Positions 31,565 through 41,928 of a stretch of 64,000 nt of DNA are shown here, in pieces. Position numbers and translations under genes: made by a program. The notes below the pieces were generated by a model. It did not search any database. It had not been told where the DNA came from and was given only the letters and a program-made list of their open reading frames with translations. This DNA comes from Anthoceros angustus (lineage: Eukaryota > Streptophyta > Anthocerotopsida > Anthocerotales > Anthocerotaceae). Within the stretch, counting starts at the first letter, position 1; each line of letters starts with the position of its first letter. The stretch covers positions 496,001 to 560,000 of the forward strand of contig MU008163.1 of NCBI GenBank assembly GCA_010909165.1. Reading direction: 5' to 3'.

Positions 31565-33238
31565 TTGAAGAAGAAGAGGAAGATTCAAAGTATTCGAGAG
31601 AGACAACCAATCTTAAGAAGATCAATGAGACAATGGAAACCTTCACAGAAGATCTTGGAATCCATGAATGCATGTGTGTATGAGGAGGCATGGTTGGCAG
31701 ATATCGACGAACCACAAAGCCTAAGGGAAGCATTGGAAGGGCCAAAGGCAAAGGAGTGGAAAGAAGCCATGGACATTGAATGTAACTCCCTTCTCAAGAA
31801 CAAAACTTGGGCAATCACTCCTCTACCTCACGGAAGGAAGAGCATTGGATCAAAGTGAACATTCAAGATTAAGCGCAAGGCTGATGGAAGCATAGAGCGC
31901 TACAAGGCAAGGCTGGTGGGGAAAGGATTCACACAAGTCCCAAGCATGGATTATTCTGACACCTTCTCCCCTGTCGCAAAGATAGCATCTATCCGAGCTC
32001 TCCTAGCTATCGCAGCCGCTTTCGACATGGAGATACATCATATGGGTGTTCTGACTACTTTCCTGAATGGAGATCTGGATGAAGAGATCTGCATGGACCA
32101 ACCAGAGGGATACGAAATACCAGGACACGAGGGAGAGGTATGTAGGCTGATAAAGGCTCAGATGGTCTTAAGCAACCGCCTTGCTTGGTATCGTAAGGTT
32201 GATGTGTTTTTCCGCCTAGAGGTTTCAAGAAAACCAATGCCGATTGGAATATCTATGTGAAGAGAGTGGGAGAATCCATAATTATCATTGCTATCTATGT
32301 GGACGATCTGATTATTGCTAGCAATGACATGGAACTCTAAACTCAGCAAAGAAAAGCATTAATGCAAGCTTTGACATGAGAGATTTGGGTGAGCTTCACT
32401 ATTTCCTAGGAATAAAGATGGAAAGGAATAGGGCTAACAAACAGATCTCTTCGAGCCAACAAACGTATGTGGAGACCATATTGAGCGCGCATGCAAGATT
32501 GCAAACCCATGAAGACGCCAATGATCTTCAATGAGAAGCTATCGCAGGAGATGAGCCCTACAACGAAAAGGAGAAAGAGAAGATAGATAAGACTCTCTAT
32601 CAACGTGCCGTTGGCTGTCTTACATATTTGGCAACAGGACAAGGCCCGACATTGCAGGCAAGTGGGAGTTGTGAGTCGATTCTTGGCCAACCTCGACAAC
32701 AAGATTATCAAGCGATCAAGAGGATATTCGACATTGCGCCACAAAACATTGGAAGTTGAAATACCAAAAGGATCGACATGAAAGCCTGTGGGATGATTAA
32801 TGGAGATGTCGCCGCAAGTCTACCATGTGATATGTGTTTATGCTATTTGGGGAGCCATTTCATGGAGTAGTAGGCGCCACCATCGTGGCTTTGTCCTCTG
32901 AGCGGAGTACATGGCAATATCTCGCAACAATGGAAGCAATATGGCTACGACGATTGCTCAAGAAATGGGATTTAAGGTATGGTGCAACAACCATCTTCAA
33001 CGACAATCAAGGTTGCATTTACTTAGCAAAGAATGCTACTTTTCACGCGAGGACGAAACACATTGAAATAAAGCATCACTTCATTAGAGAGAAAGTTCAA
33101 TCCAAGGAGATAGAGCTAGCGTATTGTCCCACTGGACATGCTGCGGATGTTTTGACCAAAAGGGTTGACTTTAGAGAAGCACGTTAAGTTTAGCAAGATG
33201 TTAGGCTTAAAGAGTAGCACCGATGTGTTGAGTGGGAG
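31565..33238 (+). pseudogene. Ty1-copia pol fragment: reverse transcriptase and RNase H
   Basis: In order: 'EPQSLREALEGPKAKEWKEA' and 'LLKNKTW' (start of the copia RT domain), 'RYKARLVGKGFTQVPSMDYS' and 'DTFSPVAKIASIRALLAIAA', 'GDLDEEICMDQPEGYEI', then YVDDL at 32,296-32,310, 'MRDLGELHYFLGIKM', and RNase H ('FNDNQGCIYLAKNATFHART' and 'KHIEIKHHFIREKV') at 32,834-33,187. Stops and frameshifts occur throughout. A purine tract (33,230-33,238) and an LTR start TGTTAGAAATC (33,239) follow. Gag, protease and integrase are absent. Confidence 0.9.
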
Positions 33239-33390
33239 TGTTAGAAATCTATAGGATTGGTGCAACACATCACATATTAGAGTTATGAGAATAAGTCCTA
33301 GAAGTATATAGGACAATCCTGTGAGCGAGATAGGGTTTCATACTATCGAGAGTACGTAGAGAAGCTAGCAACGCTTGTACACCGGAGGCT

Positions 33391-34350
33391 CCAGCCAACA
33401 AACATATGTGGAGACCATATTGGGCGTTTTGCAAGATTGCAAACCCATGAAGACGCCAATGATCTTCAATGAGAAGCTATCGCAGGAGATGAGCCCTACA
33501 ACTGAAAAGGAGAAAGAGAAGGTAGATAAGACTCTCTACTAACGTGCCGTTGGCTGTCTTACATATTTGGCAACAGGGATAAGGCCCGACATTGTAGCGA
33601 TAGTGGGAGTTGTGAGTCGATTCTTGGCCAACCTCGACAACAAAGATTATCAAGCGATCAAGAGGATATTCGGATACGCGGCTTAAAACATGGGAAGTTG
33701 AAATACCAAAAGGATCGACATGAAGCCGGTGGTTGGATTGATTTGGAGATGTCGATGGCATAAGTCTACCACAGGATATGTGTTTATGCTATTTGGGGAG
33801 CCATTTCATGGAGTAGTAGGCGCCACCATCGTGGCTTTGTCCTCTGAGCGGAGTACATGGCAATATCTCGCAACAATGGAAGCAATATGGCTACGACGAT
33901 TGCTCGAAGAAATGGGATTTAAGCAGAAGGGTGCAACAACCATCTTCAACGACAATCAGGGTTGCATTTACTTAGCGAATAATGCTACTTTTCACGCGAG
34001 GACGAAACACATTGAAATAAAGCATCACTTCATTAGAGAGAAAGTTCAATCCAAGGAGATAGAGCTAGCGTATTGTCCCACTGTGGACATGCCTACAGAT
34101 GTTTTGACCAAAGGATTGACTTTAGACAAGCACGTTAAGTTTAGCAAGATGTTAGGCTTAAAAGAGTAGTACTGATGTGTTGAGTGGGAAAGTTAGAAAT
34201 CTATAGGATTGGTGCAACACATCACATATTAGAGTTATGAGAATAAGTCCTAGAAGTATATAGGACAATCCCAGGAGCGAGATAGGGTTTCATACTATCG
34301 AGAGTACGACCGTAGGAGAAAGCTAGCAACGCTTGTACACCTGGAGGCTC
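33391..34350 (+). repeat. Tandem duplicate of copia RT end, RNase H and LTR start
   Basis: The segment repeats 32,453-33,390 (period about 940-960 bp). The joints all lie at the word 'gccaacaaac' (32,455, 33,393 and 34,352), so the duplication probably arose at this microhomology. In the second copy the LTR start is changed from TG to AG at about 34,191. Confidence 0.88.
33720..34169 (+). pseudogene. Copia RNase H, second copy
   Basis: The 149-residue open frame spans 'KSTTGYVFMLFGEPFHGVVG', 'IVALSSERSTWQYLATMEAI', 'DNQGCIYLANNATFHARTKH' and ends 'MPTDVLTKGL', the usual copia RNase H C-terminus. It is less broken than the first copy at 32,834-33,187 but lacks the upstream RT and cannot act alone. 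Confidence 0.85.
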
Positions 34351-35267
34351 CAGCCAACAAACACCTTGATTAGGGGTGTCAGTTGAGAGCTTGAAGGCTT
34401 ACAAGCTTGCAGGCTATGGCCTTTGGTGCAACTTGAAATCTGCGCCTTGAAGCTTCACTGTGATCCTGAGCACGCTCTCTCTCGAGTTGGGATGAGAGAA
34501 TCAAGGTAGCACGCTACTACAGGTTGAACTGCAGACATTGAAGCAGGTTGATCTTGATGAGTCAATCTTGCAACACTCTCAGATAAGAATTGCAGCTCTC
34601 TTGAAAGAAGATCAAGTCGTCCAGAAACTTCAGTGAAACAAACAGATTGCTGAGAGGAATATCCATGCTAATCCTCAAATGTCTCTGCCCAGGGCTTATA
34701 AATCTGAATGAGAATTCCTCAACGAGTGGTGCTATCTTTCCAAGTTCCGGATTGAGTGCTCAGGTATCTGTGAGTCGCCTGTATTCATCAGATTAAATGC
34801 ATCCATTAGAGATGAAGCGTCCCCTGTTGGTCAAATGGAGCTTGTTCAAAAAACAGATTCGACCGCCTGATTGGTAAGGGATTCGACCGCCTGGCCTAAT
34901 CCCTTAGTTCACTTGAAGGGTTTGACTGATGCCTCCACGATGTGTTGCAGGAGTTCGCCCAAGTCGTGCGAGGTCGACCCCAGCGAGGCATCTTCAAACT
35001 GTATGCCTAAATCAAGTGTATAAGCATTATAAGCTAGATTACAGGTCATTCTAAAAAAATGACAGTACATCCTAGTTTCACTAGGCTGACATGTTGTATG
35101 CGAGTGGCGGAACGAGGATTCCAACATAGCTCAGCCTTTATCTAAAGATGAAGACTGAATTTTTGTTGAAATCTCCGTTTCGCTAGTTGCGTACAATCAT
35201 TCAGCTAGTATCTAGCATGGATTATGCAGCGGAAGTCTCAGAGTATCGTTTTTATGCTCTGATACCA
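34351..35267. other. Repeat-derived sequence, probably interior of the minus-strand LTR element at 35,268
   Basis: A 72-residue minus-strand frame at 34,909-35,127 is the only open frame of note and is not recognised. The segment lies on the internal side of the minus-strand LTR and primer-binding site at 35,256-35,445. No 3' LTR was found. Confidence 0.4.
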
Positions 35268-35445
35268 TGTAAATATACAAATAGACCTTGAGACACTTAG
35301 AGAAAACAAAGTGTACATTGTCAAGAGAAAATTAATTAAATGAAGAACAAAATTGGTCTTATATACAAAAATCATTGTATTAACCCTGAGTTGATTATTA
35401 ACCGAGTCAGGTTAACTGTAAGGGTTACTAAAATAACCCGTAACA
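35256..35445 (-). repeat. Minus-strand copia LTR with primer-binding site (element E3)
   Basis: On the minus strand, TGTTACGGGT begins the LTR at 35,445 and it ends TTTACA at 35,268 (178 bp, TG...CA). Directly next to it, TGGTATCAGAGC at 35,267-35,256 is the copia initiator-tRNA primer site. No body with pol is recognisable downstream on that strand. Confidence 0.75.
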
Positions 35446-35451
35446 CTACGA

Positions 35452-35990
35452 CTACTTACCCGTGTCCGTGCTCACATCCTCACCATCCAACTGCCTGAAT
35501 GACTTCCGCATTCTTGGTTGGTCACGCGGCTCTGCCATCTTCTCACTGATTCCTACACCAAGGTCAACTGTGGCCTTCTTGCATGTCCCAATTGCCCTCC
35601 TAGCTGCTAAGGCATACAACTCTTCTTCAGAGTCAGATTCTTCCTTGGGTGCCTCACTGAGCGCACAATCATGCTTCGAGCCAGCTCCTTTTGCAGTTGT
35701 TGCATCTGGCTCATGAGCGCCTTCCTTGTAGGTTTGCTCTTTGTCTTTGGCTAATCTGTGTCTCCAACAGATTGCTTTGGACGAAGCTCTAGATGAGCTT
35801 GCCAACAAGCCACCTCGGTGTGACCCCACCTGTTACACGCCTTGCAATTCTCCTTGCTCTGTCACCGCACCTCAAGACCCTACCAGACACCATGCACCCA
35901 CACGTTATGCATGCAGCTCACTTTTTGAGGCGCATAGGATGAGAGCAAGACATGACATTTTATTATGGGAGTTCCTCCCCTTCTTATAGG
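35452..35990 (-). pseudogene. Retrotransposon gag C-terminal fragment with CCHC knuckle
   Basis: Around 35,805-35,846 the minus strand encodes CKACNRWGHTEVACW, a CX2CX4HX4C zinc knuckle of retrotransposon Gag. A shifted frame continues to an acidic 'EESDSEEELYALAARRA' segment. The knuckle binds element RNA in intact elements. The E3 LTR borders it at 35,446, so it was probably cut by that insertion. Confidence 0.65.
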
Positions 35991-36118
35991 AACTCCCCAA
36001 CCCTAGCGATAATTAAGTTCGGGGTGGGTGATCCCCCTTCTCTCCGTCCTTCTGGCTCAGAAGGAGGCCACGTGGTAGAAAGAGCACGAGGCCTGGGAGC
36101 GGAAGGTGAAGGCCGGCA

Positions 36119-36573
36119 GTGACAGGAGAAGAACTGTTGGAGTGGGAGTACTACCGCCAAAACCGGAATATGGTCCGGGAGGAGGCCAGTGTGGCCAAGA
36201 ATAGGCTACAGGAAGTGGAGAAGAAGCTCTCCGACATGAGGAGAGATAGAGAGCCCCTAGAGCAGGCCGGGCGATGTATCTTAACGATATGCATGAAAGG
36301 CTGGCGAAGTTGGCAGAGCTCCGAATCAGTAAACAGAAGGCGGACGAGGCCCGATAGGCCGCATTGGCGGAGGGAGAAGTTATGAACCTAAGGCTTTAGA
36401 CTAAAGAGCAGGAGGTAAGCGCCCTGCAAGAGGAGGTCCGGTCACTCGGCTTGGAGGTGACGACCCTGAAGCAAACTGCCAGGGGGAGGGAGGCAAGGAG
36501 GCTAGAGGACCAGGTCCGCCTCCTTGTCTCAATGAAATTGAAGCTCTCAAGACGAAGCAAGAGACAGAGAGAG
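36119..36573 (+). pseudogene. 5' part of a coiled-coil retroelement ORF, split by E2
   Basis: Frames encode 'REEASVAKNRLQEVEKKLSD', 'ERLAKLAELRISKQKADEAR' and, near the end, an EALKTKQETER-like run. They continue after the inserted element E2 at 39,578-40,031. Removing E2 and one GAGAG copy restores a continuous charged, coiled-coil-like region. Internal stops show it is decayed. The style matches the relic at 11,541-12,077. Confidence 0.55.
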
Positions 36574-36828
36574 TGTTGAAGTGAATATAAGTGCTGACCA
36601 TTTACGATACAGTTGATAATAATTACCTAGGGTAGTACATAGGGTAGATTAATCAATAGTCATACCTTTTCATTAGGGTTGTGTCCCTAGGTTGAATAGA
36701 CATAGCTTTTGGGTTTAAGTTTAGTTGTCTTTTCATAATTAATTAATTAACTCTTTCTTTCTTGATTGATACAATGTAATTATTCATTTATATGTTTAAT
36801 TGATCTACATAGTCCTATTAAATCGTTA
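36574..36828 (+). repeat. 5' LTR of E2
   Basis: Begins TGTTGAAGTG and ends AATCGTTA before the primer-binding site. It shows a few substitutions and short gaps against the 3' LTR (for example about 9 bp lost near 39,530), implying an old but not ancient insertion. Confidence 0.9.
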
Positions 36829-37188
36829 TGGTATCATAGCAAACTATGTAGGTTGCATCTATGAAGATGCACATAATTTTGTGCATTAGAAGATGTGCAG
36901 AAAAATATAAGTTTTGTTGTTTCTTGATTGGAAATCAGTTCTAATTTCAAGAAAACAAAATAAAAATCAAGAATATGAACTTTCTGCTGTTTTCTTAAAA
37001 CATATATATCAAATCTGCAGAATCAGGAAGAGATTCTAGTGCACTCCACTTGGATTGCTGTTTCTAAGCAATTCCAATGGGAATACACTAGGACAACTGC
37101 CTGATCGGCAGATAGCATATAGAATTATAGAAGGAAATCAGAATGCAAAACATTTGCATTCAAATAGCAAAATTTCAAGCCAAATGAC

Positions 37189-37735
37189 ATGGCCAATGTA
37201 GATGGCCAGCAGTGGCAACCTCACCCTACTGAGCTCATCCCAAATAGGCAAAGTAGACGCAGGAATGTTGATAGGCTATCTACTGCAGATCATTTGCATC
37301 GTAGAATCTATGAACGGAGTCATAGAAATCAGGATCAAGCTATGCAAATAGCAGATCTAAAAGAAGCCTTTAACACAATAATAGAACTTGTCTTCCCTCA
37401 AGACATAGGGCTCACATTTTCCCTTCTTCCCTGAAATCCATAGAACTTGCCAGAATTGCGCGTCCAGAGAGCTTTCGACGGAAATGGATAGCTAGGTGGT
37501 TTCCTCACAACACAAATAACACCAAACCCTAATGTTAGTACAGTTGTGGAAAGACTGGAGGCAACAAAAGCGAACTGTAGACCGGCGCTGTGAAAACGTT
37601 TCCAGAAGCGTTGCTACAATTAGCGTGGATATCCAGGATATGCGAGAACAAATCAATCATTTGGATTACAAACTAATTACCTTGTTGCAGCCCGCTTTGC
37701 TGAATAATCCTGCCTGTAGAGGAATAGCCTAGAAA
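37189..37735 (+). pseudogene. E2 upstream ORF (homologue of 10,007-10,711), broken
   Basis: The frame at 37,189-37,434 starts 'MANVDGQQWQPHPTELIPNR' and contains 'QIADLKEAFNTIIELVFPQD'; the frame at 37,532-37,732 contains 'TISVDIQDMREQINHLDYKL'. Both align with the intact 234-residue ORF of E1. Stops at about 37,432 and 37,730 break it. A 'KFDAPNSCPS' segment further on (about 37,760) matches the E1 C-terminus. Confidence 0.6.
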
Positions 37736-37909
37736 AGCATTCGCAGAACAGATGGTAAACGCAAGTTTGATGCTCCAAATTCTTGCCCTTCCTACACAAC
37801 TTACGCCTGTAACCGGTAGGAAATGAGGCACACAAGGATCTCAGAGAGGCACGAACTCTCAGCTCCAAATGTGGAGCCCAATCTTCCTCACATATTGTAG
37901 AATCGCTGC

Positions 37910-38549
37910 ATGGCAGCAACGATATTTGGAGGACTCTTCAATAACGACGAAGAAGAATCAAAGACATCTTCAGAAGGCGTACACAAGCCTGCATCAAACA
38001 TGGCAGATACGTCAAGTGTTGCTGAAGATGGGTTCAAGGAGAAAGATAGGTTCGGAGGAACCAACTCCGACATCTGGGTCATGAGGATGCAAGGTGATCT
38101 TCAAAACTGCAAGTTGTGGAGAATCACAAATGGTGATGAGACCAAACCTACGGGAGCTTTCGGATGCTGCTGAAGCATGGTCAGTCAAGAACGATGCAGC
38201 CATGTACCTTATACGCAGTGGCCTAACATCTGACATGTTGAGGCAGACTGGTGGGGCTAAGTCAGCAGCAGAGATTTGGAAACGGTTGAAGGGCCTGTAT
38301 GCAGCACACAATCATATGAGCGTGATGGCTACGTAGAGACACTTCCAGAATTATAGGATGAAGGAAGGTGACTCAATTGAAAAACATGTCGGAGTGTTCA
38401 AAACTTTGGCTTCAAAGGTCGAAGGATCTTCAGGAGATCTTTTGTCTGAAGCGGAGTTGACTGTTAGACTCCTTATCTCCTTACCAGAATCGTGGTCACA
38501 TTTTGTGACATTCCACACAGCTGCGCAAACACAAGCAAAATATAGCTAG
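37910..38549 (+). pseudogene. E2 copia-type Gag, broken
   Basis: Frames read 'EKDRFGGTNSDIWVMRMQGD', then 'IRSGLTSDMLRQTGGAKSAA', 'HFQNYRMKEGDSIEKHVGVF' and 'RLLISLPESWSHFVTFHTAA', matching the E1 Gag at 9,205-9,915. A frame change near 38,160 and stops near 38,336 and 38,547 inactivate it. Confidence 0.8.
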
Positions 38550-38680
38550 CTGATACTTACTGTAGATGCTCCCAACATGTCCCTTATAGATTTTGCGTGA
38601 GGAACTGCGTGGCCTTCATGAGGAGCTCGGGCATAAGGCACCTGCATATAGGAGTTCTGGTGCTTCACCGTCCTGACTCA

Positions 38681-39322
38681 CTATTTGTGTCTCGCACTGC
38701 TCGCAGTTCGTGAACTTGCAGTTTGGAGGTGAAGACTCATTATCAGAATAGGCAAAGTCATGTGTAATGAACCTTCTGCTAGCAGCAGCAGCCTTGGCTG
38801 CGTCCTTATCTTGCTGGGCTGCAGGTGCCTATCTTGAAGGACCGCCCATGCTAGCCGCCTAAGCCTCTCTCCTTGCCCTAAGGACAGCGTTGGTGGTTCC
38901 CCTAGTGCGCCCGCCCTCCTAAGAGCCTCTGGATTTGTCACAATAGCCGGAGCTGCAGCCAACTCAGGACATGAGGCAATTGTCCTTGTTGGGAACACTG
39001 CTCTTCTTGCAAACCGACCAAGGTGATCCCTGAAGTGCTGGCGCTTGGGCAGCTGACTCTCTGAAGAGGACGACATGGTGAGGGTGAGCCTACGCTCGAA
39101 AGACTCCCTCGCTATGGCACACAGCAGAAAAACGATGCTCAGGAGCGCCGCACACCTGACCGGTAATGGTCTCCTGCTGGCCTGACCCGTTAAGTACCGA
39201 AGGGTAGTGCCATGGGGCATAGCGCAGCTGAGCGCAATGCACTGGCAATCTGAATCGGTAAGCATCGCAGCTGGCGAAAGAAAGGACTTAAGCTCACTCT
39301 CACATGCTGAAATGATCGACAA
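38681..39322 (-). CDS. 213-residue ORF antisense to E2, replacing pol
   Basis: An uninterrupted minus-strand frame runs from near the 3' LTR back to the end of gag. Blocks include 'LPKRQHFRDHLGRFARRAVF' and 'RRAGALGEPPTLSLGQGERL'. I find no domain I know. It lies between the gag region and the purine tract, where pol would be, and it is open although the element's own gag is broken. It may be captured host or element sequence, or a chance frame; composition is Arg/Leu/Ser-rich without repeats. Confidence 0.4.
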   Translation of the reverse strand: MSIISACESELKSFLSPAAMLTDSDCQCIALSCAMPHGTTLRYLTGQASRRPLPVRCAALLSIVFLLCAIARESFERRLTLTMSSSSESQLPKRQHFRDHLGRFARRAVFPTRTIASCPELAAAPAIVTNPEALRRAGALGEPPTLSLGQGERLRRLAWAVLQDRHLQPSKIRTQPRLLLLAEGSLHMTLPILIMSLHLQTASSRTASSARHK

Positions 39323-39329
39323 GTGGGAG

Positions 39330-39577
39330 TATTGAAGTGAATATAAGTGCTGACCATTTACAGCACAGTTGATAATAACTATCTAGGGTAGTACATAGGG
39401 TAGATTAATCAATAGTCATACCTTTTCATTAGGGTTATGTCCCTGGATTGAATAGACATAGCTTTTGGGTTTAAGTTATGTTGTCTTTTCATGTTTAATT
39501 AATTAACTCTTTCTTTCTTGATTGATACAATGTCATTTACATGTATAATTGATCTACATAGTCCTATTAAATCGTTA
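39330..39577 (+). repeat. 3' LTR of E2
   Basis: Begins TATTGAAGTG (TG changed to TA) and ends AATCGTTA, followed by the GAGAG target duplicate. Confidence 0.9.
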
Positions 39578-40051
39578 GAGAGCAAACGAGCGGCAAAAGC
39601 TCAAAGAGCTGGCGGAGGTCTCCTTGAGTGCCTATAAGGACACCGCCCAAACTAAGCTTGGGGAGCTTAAGGCCAAGACGGAACTGATGGCCTCAGCCCA
39701 TGCTAGGCTGCCGGAACACCAATGGAGGAGGGAGTACCGGGTGTTGTGCGGGCATGTGGAGGAGGTCATCCAACAGGTGGACTCGAACTTGATCGCGTAT
39801 TATCACGCGGAGTTGTTGAAGGTCGTCAGCGTTGTGCACAGGCTTGCAGAGACTTTGAGATCGGAGCAGGGGTCCGAAGAGCCGACGGAGGAGGGAGAAA
39901 GGGAAGAAGGACCTCGACGCCCTGGTCGAGGAAGGAGGCACCGGAGAGGCAAAACACTCGGGGGCGGCCGAACAAAGGGAAGAATGGGAGGTGCAAGGCT
40001 CTCCAACAACCGAGGAGTACGCCGGGCCTGACCTACCCCGCATCCGCTTGA
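39578..40051 (+). pseudogene. 3' part of the coiled-coil ORF, split by E2
   Basis: The frame from 39,578 runs 'ERQKLKELAEVSLSAYKDTA', then 'LGELKAKTELMASAHARLPE' and a basic Gly/Arg-rich tail from about 39,910. It contains repeated heptads and then a low-complexity basic stretch that could bind nucleic acid. It is probably an extra 3' ORF or Gag of an LTR element; no enzymatic domain is seen. Confidence 0.5.
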
Positions 40052-40111
40052 TCCGCGTCGTAGTTTGGTGGGAGTGAAGCAAAGAGGGTAGACGTTTGGG
40101 CTCCTGGGTCG

Positions 40112-40399
40112 GTGGGAACCATGCCATTGGACCTAGAAGAGGTGGAGCTGGAGGAAGAAGAAGACCGACTCCAGGAGCAGGAGAGTCAAGAGGTGGAGAT
40201 GTTGACCCACCTCTCACAGGAGCAGGCGGGCATGGCGGAGAGTGACAGGCAAGGGGGAAATCCCAAGAACCCTGTACTACTGTCAGCGGACGCCGAGGAC
40301 GATGCGGTGGTCAGATCACCCATCAAAGTGGGTCCAAAAGGGGGACCCAATTTTAGGGAGGTAAAGGCTCAGGCTCCTGCCGGCAGGGGTCAAGAATAA
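40112..40399 (+). CDS. Acidic 95-residue ORF of the coiled-coil element (uncertain)
   Basis: The frame starts 'MPLDLEEVELEEEEDRLQEQ' and is strongly acidic, then Gly/Pro-rich. It follows the coiled-coil ORF on the same strand. Probably the end of the same element's coding region; no known domain. Confidence 0.3.
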   Translation: MGTMPLDLEEVELEEEEDRLQEQESQEVEMLTHLSQEQAGMAESDRQGGNPKNPVLLSADAEDDAVVRSPIKVGPKGGPNFREVKAQAPAGRGQE

Positions 40400-41655
40400 T
40401 CCGCCTGGGCAACCCTTCGGGGTTGGGAAGGGGTGCGAGGCCCGACAAGGGGGACTGGCCGAGGTCCACGCCCCAGTCACCATCGGCGGAGGTAGTTAGT
40501 TGCGTGCGAAGGTGATCCGGTATCCCTCCGCGCGTGGGTAGTAATGAGTAATAAGTAGTTAGGTTAGGTGATAATAGGTAGCTGACAGTGCTAGCTATGA
40601 GAGTCATAAAGGCACAGCCTTCGGAGCTGTATAAGAAGGGAGGTTGCCGCTCCTGTAATTTGATTCCTTTTTGAGTCTGAATCTGTGTTCGCAACTTTCC
40701 TTTGTCTTGCGGAGTGTGGACGCATTGCCTGTGTCACCGAGCGGGCGGACTGACGTAGAGAAGGAAATCCTAGCTCTGGTGACGAGCCCGCTAACACGTG
40801 GTGTGTGGCATAGGTTCCAGAGAGCGCAGGACTGGGCTCCTCGCAGGTTAAGAGCTGGAGCGGCGCACGCCCTAAGAGGTCGCTGGAAGAAGGCAGAATT
40901 GACATGTGGACGACCCCGTCCCCGCCCAACGTGGAGGTGGACCTTGGAAGAGCAGTGGAAGAATTGCACACCCCAAAGTGTCGCGTACCAAGCTAACAAG
41001 AACCCTAAGTGGAAGGAGCAAAGGATTGAGGATTGGAGATCGTGTGGTGAAGATTGGGTGGAAAAGGGCTAGTGGAGTCTAGCTGGCGGACTTAGATGAG
41101 TCCCTAAATGTCTGGGTGCGTTGGATCTCAACTGGTGGTGTCTGCCCTTGGCGGACAGTGCGGTACATGAGTACGGATTAAGTGCACACAAAGGACCTGG
41201 GGTGGACTAAATTCGCGACGAGGGGGTATAACCTTAGGCGGCTGGTACTCCGGCGAGAGGCGGCTGGTACTCCGGCATAAAGGGAATTTAGTGGCCCGTG
41301 CCCATTTGCGGCTCCTGATGGCTTGAATCGATTGGTGAGAGATTCGGGTCGCTCGAGGTGAATGCCTAAGCAGGTAAGAGGAATCCCGCTCCGACGGGTG
41401 CTTGTCCGATGGACCACTTGACGTTCGGTGATGCAAGTGGCGCGTGCGTACGTACCCCTGCGGAATTTCCAACGGGTGATCCAGGAGCGGCGTTGGTTGT
41501 TGGAAACCATCCGACACCTCGAGAACTTCCTTGGGCAGGAGTTCTAAAGGCTAGGGTTTGGTCCAACAGCCTCGGAGACCGAAATGGGTCTGGCGGCGAA
41601 GGGATTTGATTTGTCGAGATTTTACTCAGAATAGGTAGGATAAAATAAATTAGAC
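40400..41655. other. LTR-element sequence related to 54,590-55,690, no gene called
   Basis: The stretch 40,728-40,810 ('gtcaccgagcgggcggact...') is homologous to 54,880-54,960, and 41,650-41,745 to 55,690-55,775. Frames on both strands are short and unrecognised. A direct repeat 'ggcggctggtactccggc' occurs at 41,238 and 41,259. I take it as part of an LTR or other retroelement present twice in the window. Confidence 0.45.
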
Positions 41656-41659
41656 GCAG

Positions 41660-41745
41660 GGTGGCACGAACTATTCCCTTGGGATCGAACCAACGACTGT
41701 GCGGTAACGGGTTGTAAGTGTGCACCCGGCTACCCCGCTAGCAAA
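41660..41745 (-). other. tRNA-like segment (retroelement head), copy 1
   Basis: The minus strand contains GGTTCGATCCC (41,690-41,680), a close match to the tRNA B-box/T-loop, and TAGCCGGGTGC (41,734-41,724) about 40 nt upstream as a weak A-box. The T-stem is only 4 bp and I could not fold a full cloverleaf, so it is not called a working tRNA gene. A diverged copy lies at 55,695-55,775 in the same orientation. Confidence 0.35.
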
Positions 41746-41928
41746 AGTTGTTTGACACGCAGCGTAGAAGCATTCCATTCCAATCCATACGTCGAGGACA
41801 TATATTTTGATCTAAATCCTAGAAATTCAATCGTCTATGAACAAAAATTTACATCCCATAAATGGGGCTAGCTAAAGTGATAAAGTTCCACTTTCACAGC
41901 AGGTAGAATCGACCTGGATTCTTTTAGG

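Larger units (their letters stand above)
36574..39577 (+). mobile_element. Non-autonomous copia-type LTR retrotransposon E2, complete ends
   Basis: LTRs at 36,574-36,828 (255 bp) and 39,330-39,577 (248 bp) are highly similar. GAGAG flanks both sides (36,569-36,573 and 39,578-39,582) as a perfect 5-bp target duplication. A primer-binding site TGGTATCATAGC follows the 5' LTR at 36,829 and a purine tract (aagtgggag, 39,321-39,329) precedes the 3' LTR. Inside are two gag-like regions and a 213-residue antisense ORF, but no protease, integrase or RT. LTRs end ...GTTA and not the usual CA. It must depend on another element's enzymes. Confidence 0.9.

Noticed and set aside
31087-31606. GC-rich 154-residue minus-strand gene
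   Set aside because: Composition is biased, frames are open on both strands and no domain is recognisable.
41660-41745. Functional tRNA gene
   Set aside because: The B-box is good but no full cloverleaf with a 7-bp acceptor stem could be built, and a diverged copy sits in a similar repeat context.
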